Part shown: piece after piece, positions 1 to 6,665 of the stretch
How the letters are laid out: each line of letters begins with the position of its first letter
Position numbering within the stretch: position 1 is the first letter of the stretch
Source of the DNA: an uncultured Ruminococcus sp.
Lineage (GTDB): Bacteria > Bacillota > Clostridia > Oscillospirales > Acutalibacteraceae
DNA: 11,688 nucleotides
NCBI GenBank assembly: GCA_905234305.1
Contig: CAJOHT010000035.1
Coordinates: 1-11,688, forward strand
Reading direction: 5' to 3'
Program-made: the position numbers and the translations under genes
The notes under the pieces: model-generated
Database searches by the model: none
Seen by the model: the letters and a program-made list of their open reading frames with translations, nothing else
Told to the model about the DNA's origin: nothing

Positions 1-510
1 TTAGCTAAATTTTATATTTCGGTTATGCGCGGAACTCCGCTTATGCTCCAGCTTTTGGTAGTATATTTTGCTCCTTACTACGTGTTCAAAATACCGCTCA
101 GTACGGAGTACAACTTCTACGCCGCTGTTATAGGCTTCTCGCTTAATTACGCCGCGTATTTCGCGGAGATTTTCAGAAGCGGTATCGAGGCTGTTCCTAA
201 AGGACATTATGAGGCGGCGGATGTTCTAGGCTATTCAAGAACCCAGACCTATGTTAAGATAGTATTCCCGCAGATGGTACGCCATACTCTGCCTCCCGTA
301 ACTAACGAGATTATTACTCTGGTTAAGGATACTTCTTTAGCGTTCGCTATAGCGTTTGTTGAGATGTTTACGATGGCGAAGCAGATTGCCGCGTCGGAGA
401 GTAATATCGCACCGTTGTTCGTAGCGGGCTTGTTCTACTATCTTTTCAATCTTATCGTTTCGTTCGTTATGGGTAAGATTGAGAAGAAAATGAATTATTA
501 TCAGAAGTAG
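1..510 (+). CDS. Polar amino acid ABC transporter permease (5' partial)
   Basis: Membrane-spanning subunit of a HisM/GlnP-type importer that carries polar amino acids across the cytoplasmic membrane. The reading frame is open from base 1, with no start in the window, so the N-terminal part lies to the left; 169 residues remain. Visible are the conserved RGTPLMLQL segment near the start of the fragment, a NYAAYFAEIFRSGIEAVPKG stretch, and the EAA loop (EAADVLGYSR, coded from 211) that contacts the ATPase. Further on, the TNEIITLVKDTSLA segment is typical of the family. About three hydrophobic membrane segments remain. The stop is 11 nt before the ATPase start, so the two genes form one operon; a substrate-binding protein gene is not in the window. 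The exact amino acid cannot be read from the sequence. Confidence 0.93.
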   Translation, partial: LAKFYISVMRGTPLMLQLLVVYFAPYYVFKIPLSTEYNFYAAVIGFSLNYAAYFAEIFRSGIEAVPKGHYEAADVLGYSRTQTYVKIVFPQMVRHTLPPVTNEIITLVKDTSLAFAIAFVEMFTMAKQIAASESNIAPLFVAGLFYYLFNLIVSFVMGKIEKKMNYYQK

Positions 511-521
511 GGGGTGTATCC

Positions 522-1277
522 GTGAAGCTGTTAGAGATCAATAATATAAAAAAATCGTTTGACGATTTAGAGGTCCTTAAGGATATTTCCATATCCGTTG
601 AGGAGGGAGAGGTCGTATCGATCCTCGGTCCTTCGGGAAGCGGAAAGAGTACGCTTTTAAGATGCGCTACCTTACTTGAAACAATGGACGCGGGTACGCT
701 TAAATACGGCGGCGAAACGGTATGCGAGGATGTGAACGGTAAGTCACTTTACGTTTCAAAATCCAAGATAAAGAAGATCAAGAATTATTTCGGACTTGTT
801 TTCCAGAATTTTAATTTGTTCCCGCATTATACCGTGCTAAAGAATATTATCGACGCTCCAATTCATACCCAGAAAAGGGATAAGAAAGAGGTAGAGGAAG
901 AAGCGCTTAGCCTTTTACAGCAGATGGGGATCGACGATAAGGTGGATTACTATCCGTGCCAGCTTTCGGGAGGTCAGCAGCAGAGAGTCGCTATTGCGAG
1001 AGCGCTCGCGATGAATCCTAAGATACTCTTTTTTGATGAGCCGACCAGCGCGCTTGACCCCGAGCTAACCTCGGAAATTCTAAAGGTACTGCGTTATCTT
1101 GCAAGTAAGAAGATGACTATGGTTATCGTAACTCACGAAATTGAATTTGCTCGTAATGTTTCCGACAGGGTTATTTTTATGGATAACGGCTATATTGTTG
1201 AACAGGGTAAGCCTGAGAATGTTATCGATAATCCCGAAAACGACAGAGTAAGAGCATTCCTTAATAAATTAAAATAA
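522..1277 (+). CDS. Polar amino acid ABC transporter ATP-binding protein (GlnQ/HisP type)
   Basis: Cytoplasmic ATPase that powers the importer whose permease is coded just upstream. The 251-residue length is normal for the family. All nucleotide-binding elements are present: Walker A GPSGSGKST at residues 36-44, Q-loop glutamine at 95 in VFQNFNLFPH, signature LSGGQQQR at 148-155, Walker B ILFFDEPTSALD at 168-179 with catalytic Glu173, and the H-loop histidine at 205 in VTHE. Between Walker A and the Q-loop there is a lysine-rich stretch (residues 74-88) slightly longer than in the enterobacterial proteins. The start is GTG, chosen because AGGGGG lies 8 nt upstream, overlapping the permease stop. 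Followed by an intrinsic terminator. Family assignment is secure; substrate is inferred only as a polar amino acid. Confidence 0.95.
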   Translation: MKLLEINNIKKSFDDLEVLKDISISVEEGEVVSILGPSGSGKSTLLRCATLLETMDAGTLKYGGETVCEDVNGKSLYVSKSKIKKIKNYFGLVFQNFNLFPHYTVLKNIIDAPIHTQKRDKKEVEEEALSLLQQMGIDDKVDYYPCQLSGGQQQRVAIARALAMNPKILFFDEPTSALDPELTSEILKVLRYLASKKMTMVIVTHEIEFARNVSDRVIFMDNGYIVEQGKPENVIDNPENDRVRAFLNKLK

Positions 1278-1283
1278 GTATTA

Positions 1284-1315
1284 CGGTCGAAAATTTTTAT
1301 TTTCGACCGATTTTG
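1284..1315 (+). terminator. Intrinsic terminator of the amino acid ABC operon
   Basis: A perfect 11-bp stem (1284-1294 with 1299-1309, starting CGGTCGAAAA) with a TTTT loop is followed by ATTTTG. It begins 7 nt after the ATPase stop. Because the stem has A-runs on one side and T-runs on the other, it may also work partly in reverse. Confidence 0.88.
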
Positions 1316-1318
1316 CTG

Positions 1319-1347
1319 TTGATATAGCAAAAATGTTTTGTTATAAT
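1319..1347 (+). promoter_or_regulatory. Sigma-A promoter of the yihY-like gene
   Basis: TTGATA (1319-1324), a 17-nt spacer, then TATAAT (1342-1347) preceded by TG at 1339-1340, which gives an extended -10. The predicted start is near 1354, leaving a leader of about 22 nt with CGGAG at 1365-1369 as ribosome binding site. Confidence 0.82.
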
Positions 1348-1375
1348 TTAAGTAAACTAACACTCGGAGCCGTAA

Positions 1376-2269
1376 ATGAAAAAAACAGTAAGACTTATCG
1401 GAACAATAAAATATTTTTTAAAGAAAAGCAGTCGTGATAATATTTCCGCTATATCGGCTCAGTCGGCGTTTTTCCTTATACTTTCGATTGTGCCGTTTCT
1501 GATGTTCGCGTTCGCTGTTTTATCTTTCTTTAATATCCCGAGAAGTGTATACGAGAGCTATATTCAGCAGGCTATTTCTCCCGACGTTAATACGTATTTA
1601 AAAGGCTTTATTGAAACGGCTTATAATAATTCTATCGGAATAGCTTTTACAACGATTATCGCCGCGTTATGGTCGGCGGGAAAGGGAATCTATTCGATTA
1701 CCGAAGGAATAAACAGGATATATAAGCTGAAGTATAAAAAATTCTGGATAATAAAGCGATTATACGCTATGCTTTATACGCTGCTTATGTTTATTGTTAT
1801 GGTGATTACGGTATGTATATTGATAGTAGCGGAATTTTTCGACGAGCTTATCAAACCATATTTAAAGAGCCTTCCTTATGTGCTGGAGCTTCTTTATACG
1901 CTGAGGTATTTAGTAGCGTTTACGGTAATGGTACTGCTTATGAGTTTAGCGTTAAAGCTGTATTTAAGACGTAAGGTAAAGGATAAGCGCTGGGCAAAGT
2001 TTAGGCTTCAGCTTCCCGGGGTAATAATTACCGCGCTGAGCTGGTTTCTGTTCTCGTTCGGAATGACGATATATATTAAATTTTTTAACGGATTCTCGAT
2101 TTACGGCAGCTTAGGTACATTAGCTGTAGTAATGATCTGGATCTACTTTTCAATGTATATCCTGCTTTACTGTATACAATTCAATTACGTAAACAGGCAT
2201 TATTTTTATGAGTTCAGTATCAGAAACTTATTAAAGCGTATTTTCAGGCGTAAGAAAGTTGACAAATAA
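1376..2269 (+). CDS. yihY: YihY/virulence factor BrkB family membrane protein
   Basis: Integral membrane protein of the YihY/BrkB (UPF0761) family, 297 residues, a normal length. The first membrane segment carries the family signature (SAISAQSAFFLILSIVPFL). It is followed by the conserved ALWSAGKGIYSITEGINRIY block and four or five more hydrophobic segments, then the C-terminal IYIKFFNGFSIYGSLGTLA region. The tail is strongly basic (KRIFRRKK) and probably cytoplasmic. The family was once called ribonuclease BN by mistake; its molecular role is unsettled, with transport or envelope functions proposed. It has its own promoter and no clear terminator before ribU, so ribU may also receive readthrough, checked by the FMN riboswitch. 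The -35 box of the next promoter lies in its last codons. Confidence 0.92.
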   Translation: MKKTVRLIGTIKYFLKKSSRDNISAISAQSAFFLILSIVPFLMFAFAVLSFFNIPRSVYESYIQQAISPDVNTYLKGFIETAYNNSIGIAFTTIIAALWSAGKGIYSITEGINRIYKLKYKKFWIIKRLYAMLYTLLMFIVMVITVCILIVAEFFDELIKPYLKSLPYVLELLYTLRYLVAFTVMVLLMSLALKLYLRRKVKDKRWAKFRLQLPGVIITALSWFLFSFGMTIYIKFFNGFSIYGSLGTLAVVMIWIYFSMYILLYCIQFNYVNRHYFYEFSIRNLLKRIFRRKKVDK

Positions 2270-2286
2270 AAATATATGAATATAAT
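2259..2286 (+). promoter_or_regulatory. Sigma-A promoter of the FMN riboswitch-ribU unit
   Basis: A perfect TTGACA (2259-2264) and a perfect TATAAT (2281-2286) are separated by 16 nt. The -35 box overlaps the final Val-Asp-Lys codons of the yihY-like gene. The predicted transcript starts near 2293, just before the riboswitch aptamer. Confidence 0.83.
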
Positions 2287-2299
2287 ATTATTGGAAGTT

Positions 2300-2410
<111 letters not shown>

Positions 2411-2431
2411 ACAGTTATTCTGTAATTTATT

Positions 2432-2461
2432 CCCTGTTGATTTTCAGCGGGGTTATTTCTT
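2432..2461 (+). terminator. FMN-controlled terminator (expression platform)
   Basis: A 9-bp stem (2432-2440 with 2444-2452, CCCTGTTGA against TCAGCGGGG, including G-U pairs) with a three-base loop is followed by TTATTTCTT. It lies 22 nt after the aptamer and 60 nt before ribU, as expected for attenuation. The 5' arm could instead pair, using G-U pairs, with GGCGGGG in the aptamer (2308-2314), which would give an FMN-sensitive antiterminator; that alternative is inference. Confidence 0.75.
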
Positions 2462-2512
2462 TATCAGAATAATAATCCGTTGACAACTCCTGAATGTTTA
2501 GGGGGTTATATT

Positions 2513-3181
2513 ATGACAAAAACTAACGGAAAACTGAAGATGATATGCTCAATGGCTATGCTTACGGCTGTCGCGATAGTATGCGACATATTTTTAAGAA
2601 TCCCGAATATCGGCGGATTTTTAACCTACGAGCCTAAGGACGTGATACTCGTAATAGGAGCGTTTATCTTCGGTCCTTTAGCGGGGCTTATTATGTCGCT
2701 GGTTGTGTGTCTTGTTGAGATGGTGACAATAAGCACTACGGGATTTATCGGGCTTATTATGAATTTCTTAGCTTCAGCAGTGTTTATCGGCGTAAGCTCG
2801 GTAATTTATCATCGAAATAAAAAGATGTCGCGAGCAATTATCGGACTTATAGCGGGTTCGATTTCGATGATGATTATAATGCTTTTATGGAATTATATTA
2901 TGACGCCTATTTATATGGGCGTTCCCAGACAAGCGGTACTCGATATGTTCCTGCCATTACTGATTCCCTTTAACGCGCTTAAGGCGGGGCTGAATACCGC
3001 GCTCGCTCTGTTCCTTTATAAGGGCGTTGTAACAGCGCTGAGAAAATCAGGACTTGTCGCTGAGCGTGAGGGTTATATGAATGAGAATAAAAAGAGCAAT
3101 ACGATTATTCTGATTATCGTATCGGCGGTTATTGTAGTAACACTTCTGCTGGTGCTTCTTATATTCGCGGGAATTATTTGA
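2513..3181 (+). CDS. ribU: Riboflavin ECF transporter S component RibU
   Basis: Membrane substrate-binding subunit of an energy-coupling factor importer that takes up riboflavin with a shared EcfA-EcfA'-EcfT module, which is not coded here. The sequence shows the RibU pattern: an early AMLTAVAIVCDIFLRIP helix, then YEPKDVILVIGAFIFGPLAG (residues 39-58). Next come SLVVCLVEMVTISTTGFIG and MNFLASAVFIG, with about six membrane segments in all. I start it at ATG 2513 because AGGGGG sits 7 nt upstream; a longer frame from TTG 2480 would put the ribosome binding site inside the gene. The product has 222 residues. The C-terminus carries an extra charged linker (NENKKSN) and one more hydrophobic segment, longer than the compact RibU of about 190-200 residues. 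Control by the FMN riboswitch confirms the substrate. Confidence 0.95.
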   Translation: MTKTNGKLKMICSMAMLTAVAIVCDIFLRIPNIGGFLTYEPKDVILVIGAFIFGPLAGLIMSLVVCLVEMVTISTTGFIGLIMNFLASAVFIGVSSVIYHRNKKMSRAIIGLIAGSISMMIIMLLWNYIMTPIYMGVPRQAVLDMFLPLLIPFNALKAGLNTALALFLYKGVVTALRKSGLVAEREGYMNENKKSNTIILIIVSAVIVVTLLLVLLIFAGII

Positions 3182-3206
3182 CAATTAAAGAATAGAGTAA
3201 TATAAT
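3178..3206 (+). promoter_or_regulatory. Perfect-consensus sigma-A promoter of the THF riboswitch-folT unit
   Basis: TTGACA (3178-3183), exactly 17 nt, then TATAAT (3201-3206). The -35 box overlaps the ribU stop codon (TGA 3179-3181). The predicted start near 3213 lies just before the aptamer, so folT can be transcribed independently of ribU. Confidence 0.9.
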
Positions 3207-3216
3207 AAAAGTGTTC

Positions 3217-3311
3217 ACAGAGTAGAAGCCTGTGCGTGAAGTGTCCTTTGAACGGGGAGTTGTCAGAGGAACGAAAGTATTTACTGCGGTACGGGCTTTG
3301 CATCCCGCTGT
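3217..3311 (+). ncRNA. folT: Tetrahydrofolate (THF) riboswitch
   Basis: Folate-sensing leader RNA ahead of the folate transporter gene. Conserved pieces of the class are visible: AGAGTAGA (3219-3226), GCGTGAAGTGT (3234-3244), GGAACGAAAG (3268-3277), CGGT (3287-3290) and GCATCCCGCTG (3300-3310). Pairings I can draw are P1 3217-3220 with 3308-3311, P2 3226-3233 with 3291-3298 (8 bp), and P3 3244-3251 with 3263-3270 (8 bp). A pseudoknot between CGGG in the P3 loop (from 3253) and CCCG (3304-3307) matches the known architecture. The following gene is folT, the usual target of this class. Confidence 0.93.
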
Positions 3312-3326
3312 TGCTTTCAGAAATAT

Positions 3327-3354
3327 AGCGGATGGCTTTGTGCCGTCCGCTTTT
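3327..3354 (+). terminator. THF-controlled terminator (expression platform)
   Basis: A 10-bp stem (3327-3336 with 3342-3351, AGCGGATGGC against GCCGTCCGCT, one T-G pair) with a TTTGT loop is followed by TTTTCCTGTTT. It lies 15 nt after the aptamer. Its 5' arm AGCGGATG is also complementary, with one bulged C, to CATCCCGCT (3301-3309) in the aptamer. Ligand binding would therefore free the arm and terminate transcription. Confidence 0.85.
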
Positions 3355-3386
3355 CCTGTTTGTGACGCAAACAACAGGAGGTTGTT

Positions 3387-3962
3387 ATGTCTTTAAAAGA
3401 AAAGTTTTATAATTCTACAAAGGAATTAAAAAGTGCTTATTCGCTGTGCGCGCTGGCGATGCTTTTAGCGCTTAGGATAATCGTCGGGATATTCGCCAAC
3501 TCTACTATGGCGCTGTTCGGAAATATGCTTAAAATAAGCATAAACTTCTTGCCGATTGCTATAGCCGCTGCGATGTTCGGACCTATAGGAGCCGCGCTTA
3601 TCGGAGACCTGGGGGATATATTGTCCTTTTTTATTAATCCATCGAGCGGAGGAGCGTATTTTCCAGGTTTTACGCTTAACGGGATACTTACGGGCTTAAT
3701 TCTCGGTATATTTCTTTATAAGAATAATGTCACTGTTAAAAATGTGCTTATAAGCTGGACGATTAACGCGGTGTTAGTTGAAATCTTTTTGTCGGGATAT
3801 TGGCTGTACTTTATTTACGGCGCGGGAAGCGGAACGTCGTTTTTCGTTTATCTCTGGACGAGAGTGATCGGCGAGGGTATTAAATTCATCCCCTCGGTAC
3901 TGTTGATACTGGCGCTCGGTAAAGCGGTAGGGAAGATCAAAGTAAAAAATAATAAGCAATAG
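3387..3962 (+). CDS. folT: Folate ECF transporter S component FolT
   Basis: Membrane S component that binds folate and works with the shared ECF energizing module, presumed to be coded elsewhere. The 191 residues match the family in length. Conserved features include the first helix LCALAMLLALRIIVGIF with Arg30, the KISINFLPIAIAAAMFGPIG segment, GDLGDILSFFINPSSGGAYF, and FTLNGILTGLILGIFLY. About six membrane helices are present and the C-terminus is lysine-rich. ATG 3387 is preceded by AGGAGG at 3376-3381, 5 nt away. The upstream THF riboswitch supports the substrate, while sequence alone would leave the wider S-component family open. It ends at a bidirectional terminator that also serves the converging operon. 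Confidence 0.94.
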   Translation: MSLKEKFYNSTKELKSAYSLCALAMLLALRIIVGIFANSTMALFGNMLKISINFLPIAIAAAMFGPIGAALIGDLGDILSFFINPSSGGAYFPGFTLNGILTGLILGIFLYKNNVTVKNVLISWTINAVLVEIFLSGYWLYFIYGAGSGTSFFVYLWTRVIGEGIKFIPSVLLILALGKAVGKIKVKNNKQ

Positions 3963-3972
3963 GTAATAAGCA

Positions 3973-4010
3973 AAGGCAGAAACATTGCGTTTCTGCCTTG
4001 TGTTTTTATT
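3973..4010. terminator. Bidirectional intrinsic terminator between folT and the licD-family gene
   Basis: An 11-bp perfect stem (3973-3983 with 3989-3999, AAGGCAGAAAC against GTTTCTGCCTT) with an ATTGC loop. On the plus strand it is followed by TGTGTTTTTATTT; read on the minus strand it is followed by TGCTTATTACC, which is T-rich but weaker. It lies between two converging stop codons 43 nt apart. Confidence 0.85.
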
Positions 4011-4854
4011 TACAGGGTTTATTCAAATCGAGATACGCTAAGTCGTGGGAGATTACCTGTTCTTCAACGGGAGGGGGAGTCATATAATCCTTGCCAAACG
4101 CGATTTCAAGATACTTTTTGTAGCCCGACATCGCCTTGAATTTTTCTCCTTCAAACTCGATTTCAACCGTTGACTCAAAAAGCTCTTTAGGATACTCGTT
4201 TTTCATTATCCTCGGACCCGCGCAAAGCTCGCATATGTAATCACAGTCCTCGAGTTTATATTTTGTCATATGTCTTTCGGCGAATTTCCATATTCTTTTT
4301 CTCGTTTTAAAGCCCCGAAAGATACCGAGCAGAATCTTGCTGCCGAAAGTCATTAAACCGCCGTGCTTTTCGGGGATAGTCTGCGCTCTGAAGAGCGAGT
4401 ATATAATACACCAGAAAAACTGAAAATACTTTTTCATTTTGCCCGACGGTCTGGGGTCAATCGGGAAAATATCGAACGCTACCCCGTGGGGGATTTTTAA
4501 ATCCTTCTGATAATTCTTTATAAGCGTCGCGCTGGTATCAACTAATGTAGCAAAGGAGTTGCGCGTAAAAGTGTCGTCCGTTTCGTTAAGGAGCAGAAAA
4601 CGTTCACTTGGGTTTTCCTTAAGGTATTCCGTTATAAAACGTTCGTAGTCCTCTCTCGGCATAAATACATCGGCGTCATCGTCCCACGGAATAAACTTTC
4701 CGTAACGGAGCGAACCTATAAGACAGCCGCCGCATACATAGTAGGTGATATTACGGCTGTCGCAAAAATCGCGGAAGTATTTTAATATATCGAGTTCCTT
4801 AAGCTGGAGGGCTCTTAATTCTTTATCTGAAAGGTTAATTACCTTGTTGTCCAT
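4006..4854 (-). CDS. LicD family protein (putative phosphotransferase for surface glycans)
   Basis: Cytoplasmic member of the LicD family, which in pneumococcus and Haemophilus moves phosphocholine onto teichoic acid or LPS sugars; related proteins move other phospho-groups. The 282 residues are of usual length. The nucleotidyltransferase-like core is clear: a leading helix LKELDILKYFRDFCDSRNI, then YYVCGGCLIGSLRYGKFIPW, the metal-binding DDDAD at residues 58-62, and MPREDYERF at 65-73. The C-terminal part holds a second conserved patch around FGKDYMTPPP. The start lies 2 nt after the GT2 stop, with CGGAG inside that gene, so the two are translationally linked. No choline uptake or activation genes are in the window, so the transferred group is unknown. 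Last gene of the operon. Confidence 0.9.
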   Translation of the reverse strand: MDNKVINLSDKELRALQLKELDILKYFRDFCDSRNITYYVCGGCLIGSLRYGKFIPWDDDADVFMPREDYERFITEYLKENPSERFLLLNETDDTFTRNSFATLVDTSATLIKNYQKDLKIPHGVAFDIFPIDPRPSGKMKKYFQFFWCIIYSLFRAQTIPEKHGGLMTFGSKILLGIFRGFKTRKRIWKFAERHMTKYKLEDCDYICELCAGPRIMKNEYPKELFESTVEIEFEGEKFKAMSGYKKYLEIAFGKDYMTPPPVEEQVISHDLAYLDLNKPCK

Positions 4855-4856
4855 AA

Positions 4857-5870
4857 TTACTCCGATTGCTTTTTAAGTTTCTTTTTCCAGAACGGGATTT
4901 GAAGTATTCCGACTATTGTACCGATACCGTATGAGACGTGCATAAGCGGGAACAATAGCGGGAGCAGGAAGTAGTGAATGTGAATATCCCTCATTGTAAA
5001 ACAGCTTACCGTGTTGACAAAGTCAAACATCGAATAAAGGAGCAGCAGGATTTCCAGTAAAAGCGGATAGCCAAAGCAAGCCAGTATCGAACAGAATATT
5101 AACGCTCCTACGAACAAGAACGGAGCAAAATGATAATATGAAAGGCACTTAGGAGCTTCGGAAAGCGTAAGACCTATCCACTTGCCGTTACCGTATTTCT
5201 GCTTGATCATACCCTTTAAGTTGTTTCGGGTATGCTGATAAGAGATTATCTCGGGATTAAAGCAGAGTTTAAAACCTGCTTTCTGCATTCTGTAATGGAT
5301 CTCATTATCCTCGGTACGGGCTAATTTCTCGTTAAATAAGCCGATTTTATCGAAAACATCACGTTTATACGCTCCGTGGAAAAGGGAATTAACGTAAGTT
5401 TTTCCCTGCTGGCGTCTGTAAGGTGCTATCGAGCTTCCAAACATTGAGGTTTCTACAAGCAGAAGGGTTTCCTTCCATGGAGTAGGCTCGTCTATTATGT
5501 TAGGTCTGAAACCGCCGCAGATGTATTCGCCGCCCTTAAGAGTTTCAATATTTTTCTCAATAAAATCGCTGGGAATAGAGGCGTGAGCATCTATACGTAC
5601 TACAGCGTCTCCCTGATAATTCTTCAAAACTACATTCCAGCCGCAGGGCTGAGTCTTTTTCGGATTAGAAAGCACCTTAACGTCGTAGAAATCCATTATA
5701 TTGTTTTTCTTAAACGTTTCCATTATCTTTTTAGTGTTATCCGTCGAGTTGCTGTCGACAAGGATAACTTCTATTTTTTTATGATCGTAGCTTTGGGCGC
5801 AAATATCCTTTAAAAGAGAGCCTAGCGAATTCTTTTCGTTGTACGCTATTACACCGATAGTTATAATCAT
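4857..5870 (-). CDS. Family 2 glycosyltransferase, ExoA-like, with C-terminal membrane helices
   Basis: Adds a sugar from a nucleotide donor to a glycan or lipid-linked acceptor at the inner face of the membrane. The 337 residues begin with a GT-A fold: ITIGVIAYNEKNSLGSLL, then VILVDSNSTDNT with Asp39, and RIDAHAS at 92-98, where D94-A-H96 stands in for the usual DXD. Near residues 187-190 EDNE fits the catalytic ED pair, in the TEDNEIHYRM context of succinoglycan ExoA-type enzymes. After about residue 230 there are two or three hydrophobic segments, so it is membrane-attached. The start codon overlaps the stop of the upstream gene in ATGA. Donor and acceptor cannot be told; neighbouring LicD and YfhO-like genes point to a surface polymer. 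Confidence 0.91.
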   Translation of the reverse strand: MIITIGVIAYNEKNSLGSLLKDICAQSYDHKKIEVILVDSNSTDNTKKIMETFKKNNIMDFYDVKVLSNPKKTQPCGWNVVLKNYQGDAVVRIDAHASIPSDFIEKNIETLKGGEYICGGFRPNIIDEPTPWKETLLLVETSMFGSSIAPYRRQQGKTYVNSLFHGAYKRDVFDKIGLFNEKLARTEDNEIHYRMQKAGFKLCFNPEIISYQHTRNNLKGMIKQKYGNGKWIGLTLSEAPKCLSYYHFAPFLFVGALIFCSILACFGYPLLLEILLLLYSMFDFVNTVSCFTMRDIHIHYFLLPLLFPLMHVSYGIGTIVGILQIPFWKKKLKKQSE

Positions 5871-6655
5871 ATTTTGTTCTCCTTATATAGTTTTAACAGC
5901 CACTTGGACGAGTCCGCGAAGGATGTAGTGATGTAAGGCACGGCATAAATCGCGGGCAGTACAAAGAAGCACATAGCGATCCAAGGGATAAAAGAGAAGA
6001 AAAGAGTATAAAAATTCTTTTTATATTTTTTTATAATAGATTTTGAGGAGTTAAAGACTTTTTCGGTATCATCCTCAAATTCAATATACGCGAATTGATA
6101 AACAAAAAGCGGTATCGAAAGCAAAACTCCCGCTATGGCTCCTATTACTAAGAGGATTATTTCGACTGCGGAGAAAATTTCGTTAGCCGCTACGGTAGTT
6201 AATAACTCTACCGAGAAGAAAACTGTCAACGCTTTAACTATAAAATAGGGGACGAGCCCGAGAACAAATCTTAAAAGAGCTTTAAGCGCGATAATAAGAT
6301 TCATTTCAAGAGTTATAATATATTTATTTCCTTTAAAGAAATAAAACATATCAGAAAAATCGGCATTTCCAGTTAGACTTATATTATAGCACAGCTTATA
6401 AAAGCCGTTTTTAAACGGGGAGATAAGAACCGCTGTTATAACAGCGAGGCATACGGTAACGGTAAAAAAGATTTCGTTTCCGCGTATTAAAAATCCGTTT
6501 TCGTCCCATATATTCCCGATATAGCCCGAAATAAGTCCCGTAAGATATACGAGTAATGCCGCGGCGCATACCAGAAAAAATCCCGAAACAACAGTTATCC
6601 AGTTGTCGGATAACGCTGTTCTGGATTGAGATTTAATTGTTTTTTCTATACTCAT
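5867..6655 (-). CDS. DUF975-like integral membrane protein
   Basis: Predicted 262-residue multispanning protein of unknown function. It opens with a short amphipathic segment (IEKTIKSQSRTALSDNW) and then shows about five or six hydrophobic stretches, the first at residues 20-42 and the second at 62-79. The middle SPFKNGFYKLCYN and DFSDMFYFFKGNKY, and the end KKNFYTLFFSFIPWIAMCFF...AVPYITTSFA, resemble the layout of DUF975 (YciC-like) proteins; this is recognition by eye and moderate. A longer frame reaches 6778, but that would overlap the peptidase gene by 113 nt. I prefer ATG 6655, which lies 10 nt after the peptidase stop and is preceded by GGTGA. Stop overlaps the next start (ATGA), so it is part of the operon. 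Confidence 0.72.
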   Translation of the reverse strand: MSIEKTIKSQSRTALSDNWITVVSGFFLVCAAALLVYLTGLISGYIGNIWDENGFLIRGNEIFFTVTVCLAVITAVLISPFKNGFYKLCYNISLTGNADFSDMFYFFKGNKYIITLEMNLIIALKALLRFVLGLVPYFIVKALTVFFSVELLTTVAANEIFSAVEIILLVIGAIAGVLLSIPLFVYQFAYIEFEDDTEKVFNSSKSIIKKYKKNFYTLFFSFIPWIAMCFFVLPAIYAVPYITTSFADSSKWLLKLYKENKI

Positions 6656-6665
6656 AAAATCACCG

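Noticed and set aside
1..207. Minus-strand open frame of 68 codons opposite the permease
   Set aside because: It is a shadow of the amino acid permease, which has clear family motifs on the plus strand; no family pattern on the minus strand.
2480..2512. Longer RibU start at TTG 2480
   Set aside because: It would place the strong AGGGGG (2500-2505) inside the gene; ATG 2513 has ideal spacing.
3073..3374. Two minus-strand frames across the THF riboswitch and the end of ribU
   Set aside because: They lie over the promoter, aptamer and terminator of folT and show no protein-like pattern; no ribosome binding site seen.
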